Shown: one piece after another, positions 1 to 8,897 of the stretch | How the letters are laid out: every line of letters begins with the position of its first letter | Numbering within the stretch: the first letter of the stretch is position 1 | Origin: an uncultured Collinsella sp. | GTDB lineage: Bacteria; Actinomycetota; Coriobacteriia; Coriobacteriales; Coriobacteriaceae | Reading direction: 5' to 3' | Length of the DNA stretch: 18,267 nucleotides | NCBI GenBank assembly: GCA_900549185.1 | Contig: URNM01000022.1 | Location: forward strand, 1 to 18,267 | Translations under genes and position numbers: made by a program | The notes under the pieces: model-generated | What the model was told of the DNA's origin: nothing | Seen by the model: the letters and a program-made list of their open reading frames with translations, nothing else | The model's database searches: none

Positions 1-420
1 GGCGGTTCCGGTTCGGGCTCCGCCTCTGGCGGTGGATCTTCGAGTGGTGGCTCGACGGACGGCGGTACCGGCGGGGGCGCGGGCTCGGGTGGCCTCTCGG
101 CTGCCGAGGAGGAGAGTATTCACAGTTGGCTCGTGACCAAACACAACATGCTCGATGGCTATGTCGCCCGCGCCAACAGCGTGGTTTCGACCTATAACGC
201 TACGGGCGATACCGGACCGTGCGACACCCTGGCCAACGATATGTTTGTCATCCGTGCCGAGTTCGGTCGACAAAGGTTCTCGACCAAATCTAAGTGGTAT
301 CGGCAGTATGCCAATCTGTGGGGCTGCTATACCAACCTGTGTCAATGGGTTGGGCACTATGGCGACGACGACGTCGCGCTCAACAACTTCAACACCAATG
401 TGGCGGCGATCGCCCTATGA
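1..420 (+). CDS. Partial CDS: C-terminal end of a Gly/Ser-linker protein, function unknown
   Basis: The reading frame is open from base 1 and stops at TGA 418-420, so the 5' part lies outside the window. The first 31 visible residues are almost only Gly and Ser with a few Ala, Thr and Asp, a flexible linker. About 108 residues follow that look like a folded domain beginning SAAEEESIHSWL, with three cysteines (in GPCDT and WGCYTNLCQW) and several Trp and Tyr. I do not recognise the domain. A linker ahead of a small cysteine-containing domain would fit an extracytoplasmic sensor or substrate domain, but no membrane segment is visible in this part. The stop overlaps the start of the kinase gene by four bases (ATGA), so the two are very likely translationally coupled and the product probably works with the kinase and FHA protein. 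The low-complexity repeat may also explain why assembly begins here. Confidence 0.75.
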   Translation, partial: GGSGSGSASGGGSSSGGSTDGGTGGGAGSGGLSAAEEESIHSWLVTKHNMLDGYVARANSVVSTYNATGDTGPCDTLANDMFVIRAEFGRQRFSTKSKWYRQYANLWGCYTNLCQWVGHYGDDDVALNNFNTNVAAIAL

Positions 421-2261
421 CGAACGATCTCGCTTCTGCGGCACCCCAGTCGCTCAACCGCGATCCCATGGTGGGCCTGCGCCTGGCGCGCGTCGACGGG
501 TTTGAGCCGGCCGTCGCCCTGGGCACGGACGAGCTTCCCTCCTACCTGCGCCGTTTTACGATGCTGTTTGCCGATGACGCCACCATGCGCCGCGGCGGTA
601 TCGGCCGTGTGACGCGTGCCGTCAACGCGCAGGGCGAGGCCGTGGCGCTCAAGCAGCTCATCTTGCCAACGCGCGACGAATTTGATGACGATGTCGCCCA
701 CGAGGCGCTGGTCACCAAGTTCAAGGCGGCGTTTCGCGAGGAATATGAATGCCATCGTGCCCTTTCGGGCCTTAAGGGCTTTCCCCGCTTATACGGGTGG
801 GGCGAGGTTGACGGCGTGTCCGCGATTGTCATGGAGTGGGTCGAGGGCGAGACGCTCGCTCGCCTGCGCCCGCGCCTTGCCGTGGACGATGCCGGGCGTC
901 TGTCGCCGCTCGTGGCGGCGCGCCTGGGTCGCGACCTGTTCGATCTGCTCTGCCGCATGAGCTTGGTAGGCGAGGGGTTCGTCCATCGCGATATCTCGCC
1001 CGCTAATATTATGGTGCGCACGGCGCGCCTGCCGCTCGACCGACAGCTTGCCGAGGGCACCTTTGACCTGTGCCTGATCGACTTTGGCTCGTCGCTGGCG
1101 CTCGAGCCTGCGTCGGCCGTGGCCGGTGCCGGCGGCAAGGCGTCGTTTACGGAGCGCTATGCCACGCTGCGTCGCGCGACGGTTGCCTATGCCCCGCCCG
1201 AGATGCTCACCGACGATATTCCCGACCTGCGCGCTTTGCGTATGTCGCCGGCGATCGACGTCTATGCCGCGGCAAGCACGGTTTACGAGCTCATTGCCGG
1301 CGTCGCGCCATACGAAGCCGCGCCGGGCACTTCGGGCACCTCGGGTTCGCGCAAAAAGACGCGCGACATCGCGAGCCCCTACCGTCTCAAGATGGACACG
1401 CGGCCCGACTATCCCATTGGTGCCCATGCGCCCGGTTGCGATTTGACTCAGCTGCTTCGTCGTGAGCCCGATGTGGCGCTCGCCGCGGCCGAGCAGGCCC
1501 AGCAGCTAGGGCTTGAGCCGGATTCCGAAGAGCTACGCGATGCACTGGCGTTTGTCGATGCCCAGCTGTTCGACGTGGTGATGGCCTGTCTGTCCAGCCA
1601 TCAAAAAGATCGTCCCGAGCCGGCGGCGGTCGAGGCGGCGCTCTCGGCGTTTTGTGACCACTATGCGCAAAATGTCGGTCGTTCGCTCCGCGGCGAGCCG
1701 CTCACGCCGTGCCCCATGGATGCGTCCGGCCGCGCGGTTCGTCGCGCGCTGATGGTCGGCGCGACGGTCGTCTGTGGCGTGGTTTGGGCTGTGGTCGTGG
1801 TTTCGGCCGCGCTGCTGGCGTCGGGCGCTCGCGTGACGGCGACTTTGGGATCGCTCGTGTGGTCTGGGTCGCTACCGGGTATTATTGCCGCACTGGCGTT
1901 GGCGCTGCCAGGCATAGCCGGCGTTACCGCGGGGGCACTTGCGCGCGATCGGCGCTCGGGCTTCCTGCAGGGTGTGCTTGCGCTTTCTGCCTGCGAGGTT
2001 CCTGTGCTGGTTGTAGCTGCATGTAGCGTATTTTCCCAACGCGTCGTGATGGGCGGCCTTGTTGCCGCTCTGGTTGCAACCTATACGCTTACGTGGTTTT
2101 TACTTGCGATGGGCTTTGCCTTTGAGCTTCCCGTTTCGGCACCGCGGCGCACAAAAGCCCAGATGGCGACTCCGCTTGCCGGTGGAGCCGCAGCTGCCCG
2201 TACTTTTGGCGGACCTGTCGAAGTATCGTCCGATTCTATTTCTACGACCAAGGAGGCCTAG
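417..2261 (+). CDS. Ser/Thr protein kinase with polytopic C-terminal membrane domain
   Basis: This 614-aa protein phosphorylates Ser/Thr residues, presumably of the FHA partner or other membrane-associated targets. Kinase motifs in order are a glycine-rich loop (RGGIGRV, 59-65), the VALK lysine (Lys79), a likely alpha-C Glu near 108-109, the catalytic loop HRDISPAN (190-197, Asp192 and Asn197), DFG (222-224) and an APE-like APPE (259-262). All catalytic residues are present, so it should be active. After the kinase domain come four hydrophobic segments at about 445-470, 479-505, 516-538 and 543-570, then a polar Ser/Thr-rich tail. This differs from the PknB layout, which has one membrane segment followed by PASTA repeats. 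I chose ATG 417 because it overlaps the previous stop (ATGA), typical of coupled genes. A farther upstream in-frame start at 294 would overlap the previous gene much more. The FHA gene follows after three bases. Confidence 0.9.
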   Translation: MTNDLASAAPQSLNRDPMVGLRLARVDGFEPAVALGTDELPSYLRRFTMLFADDATMRRGGIGRVTRAVNAQGEAVALKQLILPTRDEFDDDVAHEALVTKFKAAFREEYECHRALSGLKGFPRLYGWGEVDGVSAIVMEWVEGETLARLRPRLAVDDAGRLSPLVAARLGRDLFDLLCRMSLVGEGFVHRDISPANIMVRTARLPLDRQLAEGTFDLCLIDFGSSLALEPASAVAGAGGKASFTERYATLRRATVAYAPPEMLTDDIPDLRALRMSPAIDVYAAASTVYELIAGVAPYEAAPGTSGTSGSRKKTRDIASPYRLKMDTRPDYPIGAHAPGCDLTQLLRREPDVALAAAEQAQQLGLEPDSEELRDALAFVDAQLFDVVMACLSSHQKDRPEPAAVEAALSAFCDHYAQNVGRSLRGEPLTPCPMDASGRAVRRALMVGATVVCGVVWAVVVVSAALLASGARVTATLGSLVWSGSLPGIIAALALALPGIAGVTAGALARDRRSGFLQGVLALSACEVPVLVVAACSVFSQRVVMGGLVAALVATYTLTWFLLAMGFAFELPVSAPRRTKAQMATPLAGGAAAARTFGGPVEVSSDSISTTKEA

Positions 2262-2264
2262 GTC

Positions 2265-3203
2265 ATGGCATCTCAAGTTGAGCTCACCCCATGCGGGGCC
2301 ATGTTTGACATCTTTAAGCGCGCGGCGCATCTGAGCCATATCGAGCTGTGCGGCTTGGTGCTTTCGTCCCGTCCGCTCGCCGACGGCCGCAGCCCGCAGA
2401 GCCGAGCCGCCGATCGCTCTTGGGTTTCCCGCTTTATCGTTCGCGCACCGGTCGGCACGCTTCAGCAGCGCTACTTTGCCGAATACGGTACATCGGCTGC
2501 GCGTATTATGTCGCAACTGGCCTTGCGCCGGCGCAACCCCATGGACTCCACGGCTGTGATCAATATGGTGTGCGGTCCTGCAGGTGAACCGATGGTACGC
2601 GCGCTCGAAGAGTGTCACCAGGACACGAATCTCTATCGCAACGCGCTCGATCGCCTGTCCCAGGCGGCAGAACTCATGCCCGCCGAGCGCGCCGAGGCCG
2701 TGCTGGTGCTGTTTGTCGCCGTCGGTTGTTCGGCGGATGTGCGGTCCTCGGTGAACTATGCCATCGACTACGCGCACGCGACCTGTGGCGGAGGCACATC
2801 CACGCCTCGTTCGCTTGGCATGTCGATGACCGCGGGCGAACGCGAACCCGCCCCGGCGCACCCCTTGGGCTTGCTGCGCATACAAAACAGTTTTGTCGTG
2901 AGCGCCCCGCGCTGGATTCAGCCGAGTGAGCAGGGTGTTGAGATTGGCGCGCTGGCCACTGGTGAGGGCGATATTACCGACGTCGGCGACGATGTCTCGG
3001 CCCGCCATGCCCATATCTGGTGCGATGCTCAAAATATCTGGCACGTCGAGGACTTGTCGTCCACCAACGGAACCGTGGTGGTAAACGGGGCCACGCGCGT
3101 CTGCATTCAGGTCGAGCCCGGTCGTTCCGCCCAACTCAATCCCGGCGACGAGCTCAAACTCGGCGAATCCACTACCTACGCCATCCTCTTCGGTGCCCTC
3201 TAG
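2265..3203 (+). CDS. FHA-domain protein
   Basis: The 312-aa product carries a C-terminal forkhead-associated domain at about 225-310, a fold that binds phosphothreonine peptides. Visible signatures are SARHAHIW (245-252) and DLSSTNGTVVVNG (263-275), with the NPGDELKLG turn near the end (292-300). The usual GR pair in the first FHA loop is replaced by EIGALATG, so phosphopeptide affinity could be altered. Residues 1-200 match no family I know. They contain basic helical stretches and several Cys but no membrane segment, so the protein is probably cytosolic. The start ATG 2265 has an AGGAGG ribosome site at 2251-2256 lying inside the end of the kinase gene, with three bases between the genes. 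The pairing suggests it reads out phosphorylation by the upstream kinase. An intrinsic terminator follows directly, so it closes the operon. Confidence 0.88.
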   Translation: MASQVELTPCGAMFDIFKRAAHLSHIELCGLVLSSRPLADGRSPQSRAADRSWVSRFIVRAPVGTLQQRYFAEYGTSAARIMSQLALRRRNPMDSTAVINMVCGPAGEPMVRALEECHQDTNLYRNALDRLSQAAELMPAERAEAVLVLFVAVGCSADVRSSVNYAIDYAHATCGGGTSTPRSLGMSMTAGEREPAPAHPLGLLRIQNSFVVSAPRWIQPSEQGVEIGALATGEGDITDVGDDVSARHAHIWCDAQNIWHVEDLSSTNGTVVVNGATRVCIQVEPGRSAQLNPGDELKLGESTTYAILFGAL

Positions 3204-3214
3204 CCAGTCCCGCC

Positions 3215-3247
3215 AAATGGTCCCTCCGTCCCCAAGGGATCATTTTG
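3215..3247 (+). terminator. Intrinsic terminator after the kinase-FHA operon
   Basis: AAATGGTCCCT (3215-3225) pairs with AGGGATCATTT (3235-3245), with one G-U pair and a 9-nt loop, followed by a short T-run (3243-3246). It begins 12 bp after the FHA stop codon. The A-rich left arm means it could also work on the other strand. Confidence 0.75.
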
Positions 3248-3263
3248 CTCCCGGCAGTCACCC

Positions 3264-3281
3264 GAGGTAAACCTTTACCTC
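3264..3281. promoter_or_regulatory. Perfect 8-2-8 inverted repeat, candidate operator
   Basis: GAGGTAAACCTTTACCTC is a perfect inverted repeat of two 8-mers separated by CC. It lies after the FHA terminator and about 38 bp upstream of the -10 box used to infer the oxidoreductase promoter, which is where an activator or repressor dimer would sit. It does not match the Rex site (TTGTGAA-type) or the FNR/CRP sites that I know. Confidence 0.45.
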
Positions 3282-3306
3282 CCACCTATATTTGTCGATA
3301 TTACAC

Positions 3307-3324
3307 TTGACGGCGGGGTACAAT
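3307..3324 (+). promoter_or_regulatory. Promoter candidate for the pyruvate:ferredoxin oxidoreductase leader
   Basis: A near-consensus -10 box TACAAT is at 3319-3324, preceded by GGGG. A TTGACG hexamer sits at 3307-3312, only six bases upstream, too close to serve as its -35 element. No good -35 is seen at 16-18 bp, so the site would be an extended or activated promoter. Transcription would start near 3331, which is where the structured leader begins. The GGGGTACAAT form resembles boxes at 16603, 18003 and 15447. Confidence 0.4.
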
Positions 3325-3330
3325 AAGCCC

Positions 3331-3602
3331 GCATGCGGATTTCCGTTGCGGGCGCTTCCCATCGCCGGGGCGTGCCCGGGAGCATCCGGCATGCGGCCTT
3401 TGCGGCGCTCGGCCATGTGCAAGACGGGTAGCTAGGCCTGCGGTGCGCAAGCGCCCCTCGCCTTGGCATGCCTTCTCTCCACGCCATGTACCTGCTGCTC
3501 AGTCTGCCTGCCAGATGATTGGAAGCAACAGCGAAAATCCCATCACGCCAACATCCCGGCAATCGCCGGGGCCTGTATACCTATATGAGAGGAGAGGGGT
3601 AT
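3331..3602 (+). other. Structured 5' leader of the oxidoreductase gene; possible riboswitch or small RNA
   Basis: The 272 bases between the likely transcription start and the oxidoreductase start codon have no convincing gene but much pairing potential. GCATGC occurs at 3331, 3389 and 3466. GCATGCGGAT (3331-3340) can pair with ATCCGGCATGC (3384-3394, one bulge). Alternatively GGGCGCTT near 3350 can pair with AAGCGCCC near 3449-3456, and the outer GCATGC copies can pair with each other, closing a long 142-nt hairpin. Because these foldings exclude each other, the region could switch. A perfect hairpin CCCGGC-AATC-GCCGGG lies at 3555-3570. I looked for signatures of TPP, cobalamin, SAM, ZTP, c-di-GMP, ydaO and T-box leaders, 6S, RNase P, SRP and tmRNA and could assign none. 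A ten-codon ATG frame at 3486-3518 lacks a ribosome site. Confidence 0.4.

Positions 3603-3603
<1 letters not shown>
3576..3603 (+). promoter_or_regulatory. Ribosome binding site in the loop of a start-codon hairpin
   Basis: The Shine-Dalgarno AGGAG (3590-3594) is 8 bp before ATG 3603 and decides this start over the upstream in-frame ATG codons at 3519 and 3585. TATACC (3576-3581) is the perfect complement of GGTATA (3598-3603), so the site would sit in a 16-nt loop with the first base of the start codon in the stem. The stem is only six pairs and AU-rich, so its effect may be weak. Confidence 0.45.
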
Positions 3604-7142
<3,539 letters not shown>

Positions 7143-7152
7143 GTCTCCCACC

Positions 7153-7277
7153 GCAGGATCTGAGGGCTGACCTTCGCGGACGTCCTCGGACATGAAAGAA
7201 TCCCCGCTGCGCACTACGTGCGGCGGGGGTTCTTTCGTCCTGCGGAGTGTCCGCGAAGGTCAGCCCTCAGACCCTGC
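7153..7277. repeat. 125-bp nested inverted repeat, possible non-autonomous mobile element
   Basis: Bases 7153-7181 and 7249-7277 are 29-bp inverted arms with a single mismatch (A7158 against C7272). The innermost 21 bases (7161-7181 and 7249-7269) match perfectly. Nested inside is the terminator hairpin 7194-7236. It starts 11 bp after the oxidoreductase stop. Arms this long are more than a terminator needs. A MITE, a REP/BIME-type repeat or a duplicated regulatory tail are possible. No target-site duplication was recognised and no second copy is in the window. Confidence 0.7.
7194..7238 (+). terminator. Strong, probably bidirectional terminator after the oxidoreductase
   Basis: GAAAGAATCCCCGC (7194-7207) pairs with GCGGGGGTTCTTTC (7223-7236) through 14 bp with one G-U, capped by CGCAC-TAC-GTGCG. 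The A-rich left arm and T-rich right arm allow termination on both strands. It forms the core of the larger inverted repeat. Confidence 0.85.
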
Positions 7278-7796
7278 TACGACTACGTCCTCGGATTGTG
7301 TGGCTGAATGAAGGACGTGGCTGTGGGGGCCTTTTGTCCCCTTCGCTGTTTCGCGGCTTTGCCGCGAAACCTCGCGCCACTTTGGGGATGGATGGAGGCT
7401 TTGGCTGTTGCTGCCTTTTGGAGCTCATCTATATTCCTTATGCTGAATGAAAGGCCCCATGTTTTTGCAGGGGTGCATACTCGTCTTATTAATGCATAGA
7501 ATCTCGTATAGTGCGAGTAAGATATAACGCTGCCCGTTTTGTGTTTAGCAAAGATATAGTTTGCATAATCTGGTCTAATCCCTGCTCTATTAAAATAAAG
7601 TTGCACGTAAACGACGTAGATATGCCTAAGCTGGGCTTCTTTACGCTGAGCGGGTAAAAATGACCGTTCACCGTTCAACTGTTTTCAAAATGAATAAAAT
7701 GAGCGATAAAGAGAATATAAACCTTAATAAACTCGCGTATCGCACGGACGCGGGTTATTAATGGGTTGTAGGCCTTTTACAGAAAGGATTCCAGCA
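7278..7796. other. Long intergenic region before carbamate kinase, AT-richer than its surroundings
   Basis: No gene is supported here. The first part holds a perfect hairpin GTTTCGCGGC-TTT-GCCGCGAAAC (7348-7370) and a GGGG...CCCC pairing around 7325-7341. From about 7400 to 7760 the sequence is clearly more AT-rich than the neighbouring genes, with many TATA-like and TTGCAT-like words. Possible sites are CTCG-tatagtg-CGAG (7503-7517), tandem ACCGTTCA (7663-7677), a possible -10 TATAAA (7716-7721) and an imperfect inverted repeat AATAAACTCGCGT / ACGCGGGTTATT (7726-7759) next to the gene. A minus-strand open frame across 7283-7678 crosses the hairpins, has no ribosome site and looks spurious. 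Confidence 0.55.
7663..7677 (+). promoter_or_regulatory. Tandem ACCGTTCA repeats, LytTR-like half-sites
   Basis: ACCGTTCACCGTTCA holds two copies of ACCGTTCA overlapping by one A, 7 bp apart. The word fits the ACC(G/A)CT(C/T)A-type half-site known for the LytTR regulator BtsR with one change. However, the 7-bp phasing is not the usual 21 bp. A weak partner (TACGCTGA, 7642) is 21 bp upstream. Confidence 0.3.
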
Positions 7797-8759
7797 ATGT
7801 CTAAGCCTCTTGGCAAGCCCGATCGTATTGTCGTCGCCCTTGGCGGCAACGCCCTCGGCAACAATCCCGTCGAGCAGATCGAGGCCGTGAGCAACACCGC
7901 CCACGCTCTCCTTGGTCTTATCGAGCAGGGTAACGAGATCATCATCACCCACGGCAACGGCCCGCAGGTCGGCATGATCCAGAACGCCTTCGCCGCTGCC
8001 CACGACGCCATCGGCACCCCCGAGATGCCGCTGCCCGAGTGTGGCGCCATGTCCCAGGGCTACATTGGTTATCATCTGCAGCAGGGCATCGGCCGCGAGA
8101 TGCACAAGCGCTATAAGCGTTGGCACGCCGCCACCGTCGTCACCCAGATCGAGTGCGATCCGGATGATCCCGCGTTCAAGAACCCGACCAAGCCGATCGG
8201 CCCCTTCTACACCGAGGAGCAGGCCAAGGAGTTCATGGCCGAGGATCCCTCCAAGGTCTTCGTCGAGGATTCCGGCCGCGGCTGGCGTCGCGTCGTCGCT
8301 TCCCCCGATCCCAAGAAGATCGTCGAGGCTGACTCCATCCTCAACCTGCTCGACAACGAGTTCATCGTCATCGCCTGCGGTGGCGGCGGCATCCCCGTCG
8401 TCCGCGACTACGAGAACAAGGGCTGCTACAAGGGCGTCCCCGCCGTCATCGACAAGGACCTGGGCGGCGAGCTGCTGGCCGAGGACTGCGACGCCGACGT
8501 TCTGTTCCTGCTGACCGCCGTTGAGCATGTCGCCATTAACTTTGGCAAGCCCAACCAGGAGGAGCTCGAGGACCTCACCGCCGACGAGGCCGAGCGCCTG
8601 GCCGACGAGGGCCAGTTCGGCAAGGGTTCCATGGAGCCCAAGGTCCGCGCTGCCATCAAGTTCGCCCGTTCCCGCAAGGGCCGCACCTGCATCATCGGCG
8701 CTCTGGACAAGGCCGCCGAGACCATGGCCGGCCTCTCCGGTACCCGCATCCACGAGTAG
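7797..8759 (+). CDS. arcC: Carbamate kinase
   Basis: The 320-aa cytosolic enzyme transfers phosphate between carbamoyl phosphate and ADP, giving ATP, CO2 and NH3 at the end of arginine, agmatine, citrulline or purine-derived carbamoyl catabolism. Length and motifs are normal: VVALGGNAL (12-20), THGNGPQVG (51-59), ECGAMSQGYIGY (81-92), TQIECDPDDPAFKNPTKPIGPFY around 116-138, SGRGWRRVVASP (159-170), CGGGGIPVV (194-202), VIDKDLGGELLAE (217-229) and LTAVEHVAINFGK (239-251). ATG 7797 is preferred over in-frame ATG 7761 because GAAAGGAT (7782-7789) gives it a ribosome site and the protein then begins like its relatives. It stands alone: no arginine deiminase, ornithine or putrescine carbamoyltransferase, or ygeW-type gene is next to it here, so the carbamoyl phosphate source is not visible. 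Strong codon bias suggests high expression. Confidence 0.97.
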   Translation: MSKPLGKPDRIVVALGGNALGNNPVEQIEAVSNTAHALLGLIEQGNEIIITHGNGPQVGMIQNAFAAAHDAIGTPEMPLPECGAMSQGYIGYHLQQGIGREMHKRYKRWHAATVVTQIECDPDDPAFKNPTKPIGPFYTEEQAKEFMAEDPSKVFVEDSGRGWRRVVASPDPKKIVEADSILNLLDNEFIVIACGGGGIPVVRDYENKGCYKGVPAVIDKDLGGELLAEDCDADVLFLLTAVEHVAINFGKPNQEELEDLTADEAERLADEGQFGKGSMEPKVRAAIKFARSRKGRTCIIGALDKAAETMAGLSGTRIHE

Positions 8760-8781
8760 TCTCTACTCTGTTGCCTCTCTC

Positions 8782-8805
8782 GTGGGCGCTAGGCAAAGCG
8801 CCCAC
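8782..8805. other. Perfect hairpin without T-run after carbamate kinase
   Basis: GTGGGCGCT (8782-8790) and AGCGCCCAC (8797-8805) form a perfect 9-bp stem with a 6-nt loop. No T-run follows on either strand, so it is more likely an RNA-stabilising hairpin than a terminator. It is the first of three palindromes between the convergent genes. Confidence 0.6.
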
Positions 8806-8824
8806 AAACTAGCCTCTCTTCATG

Positions 8825-8857
8825 AGCCCCGCAGTCCGCTCCGACTGTGGGGCTTTT
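8825..8857 (+). terminator. Intrinsic terminator of carbamate kinase
   Basis: AGCCCCGCAGTC (8825-8836) pairs with GACTGTGGGGCT (8843-8854), with one G-U pair and a 6-nt loop, followed by TTTT (overlapping the stem end, 8854-8857). Confidence 0.85.
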
Positions 8858-8866
8858 GCTATTCAC

Positions 8867-8897
8867 CTAGTCATTGGGGACGTTCTTAAATGACTAG
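8867..8897. repeat. REP-like palindrome over the stop codon of the convergent gene
   Basis: CTAGTCATT (8867-8875) and AATGACTAG (8889-8897) are perfect inverted arms around a loop containing GGGGACGTTCTT. The right arm includes the TAG stop (8894-8896) of the minus-strand gene. From memory, short palindromes with a GGGGACGTTCTT-like core recur in bacterial genomes as REP-type repeats linked to Y1 (TnpA-REP) transposases. No transposase is in the window. Confidence 0.5.

Noticed and set aside
1..93. Gly/Ser-rich start of the window as a tandem DNA repeat or vector linker
   Set aside because: The codons vary (GGC, GGT, GGA, TCC, TCG, AGT) and the frame runs on into a coupled gene, so it is natural low-complexity coding sequence.
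3307..3324. TTGACG with TACAAT as a standard sigma-70 promoter pair
   Set aside because: The two hexamers are only six bases apart, far from the required 16-18; only the -10 box was kept.
3486..3518. Ten-codon frame MYLLLSLPAR as a possible leader peptide before the oxidoreductase
   Set aside because: No ribosome site precedes it and it has no run of a regulating amino acid beyond a few leucines; no attenuator T-run follows.
7283..7678. A minus-strand open frame of 131 codons between the oxidoreductase and carbamate kinase
   Set aside because: It runs through a perfect hairpin, has no Shine-Dalgarno, and its composition changes abruptly along its length.
7691..7704. TGAAT words before carbamate kinase as an ArgR box
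   Set aside because: Only one half-site is present (TGAATAAAATGAG); the ATTCA half is missing.
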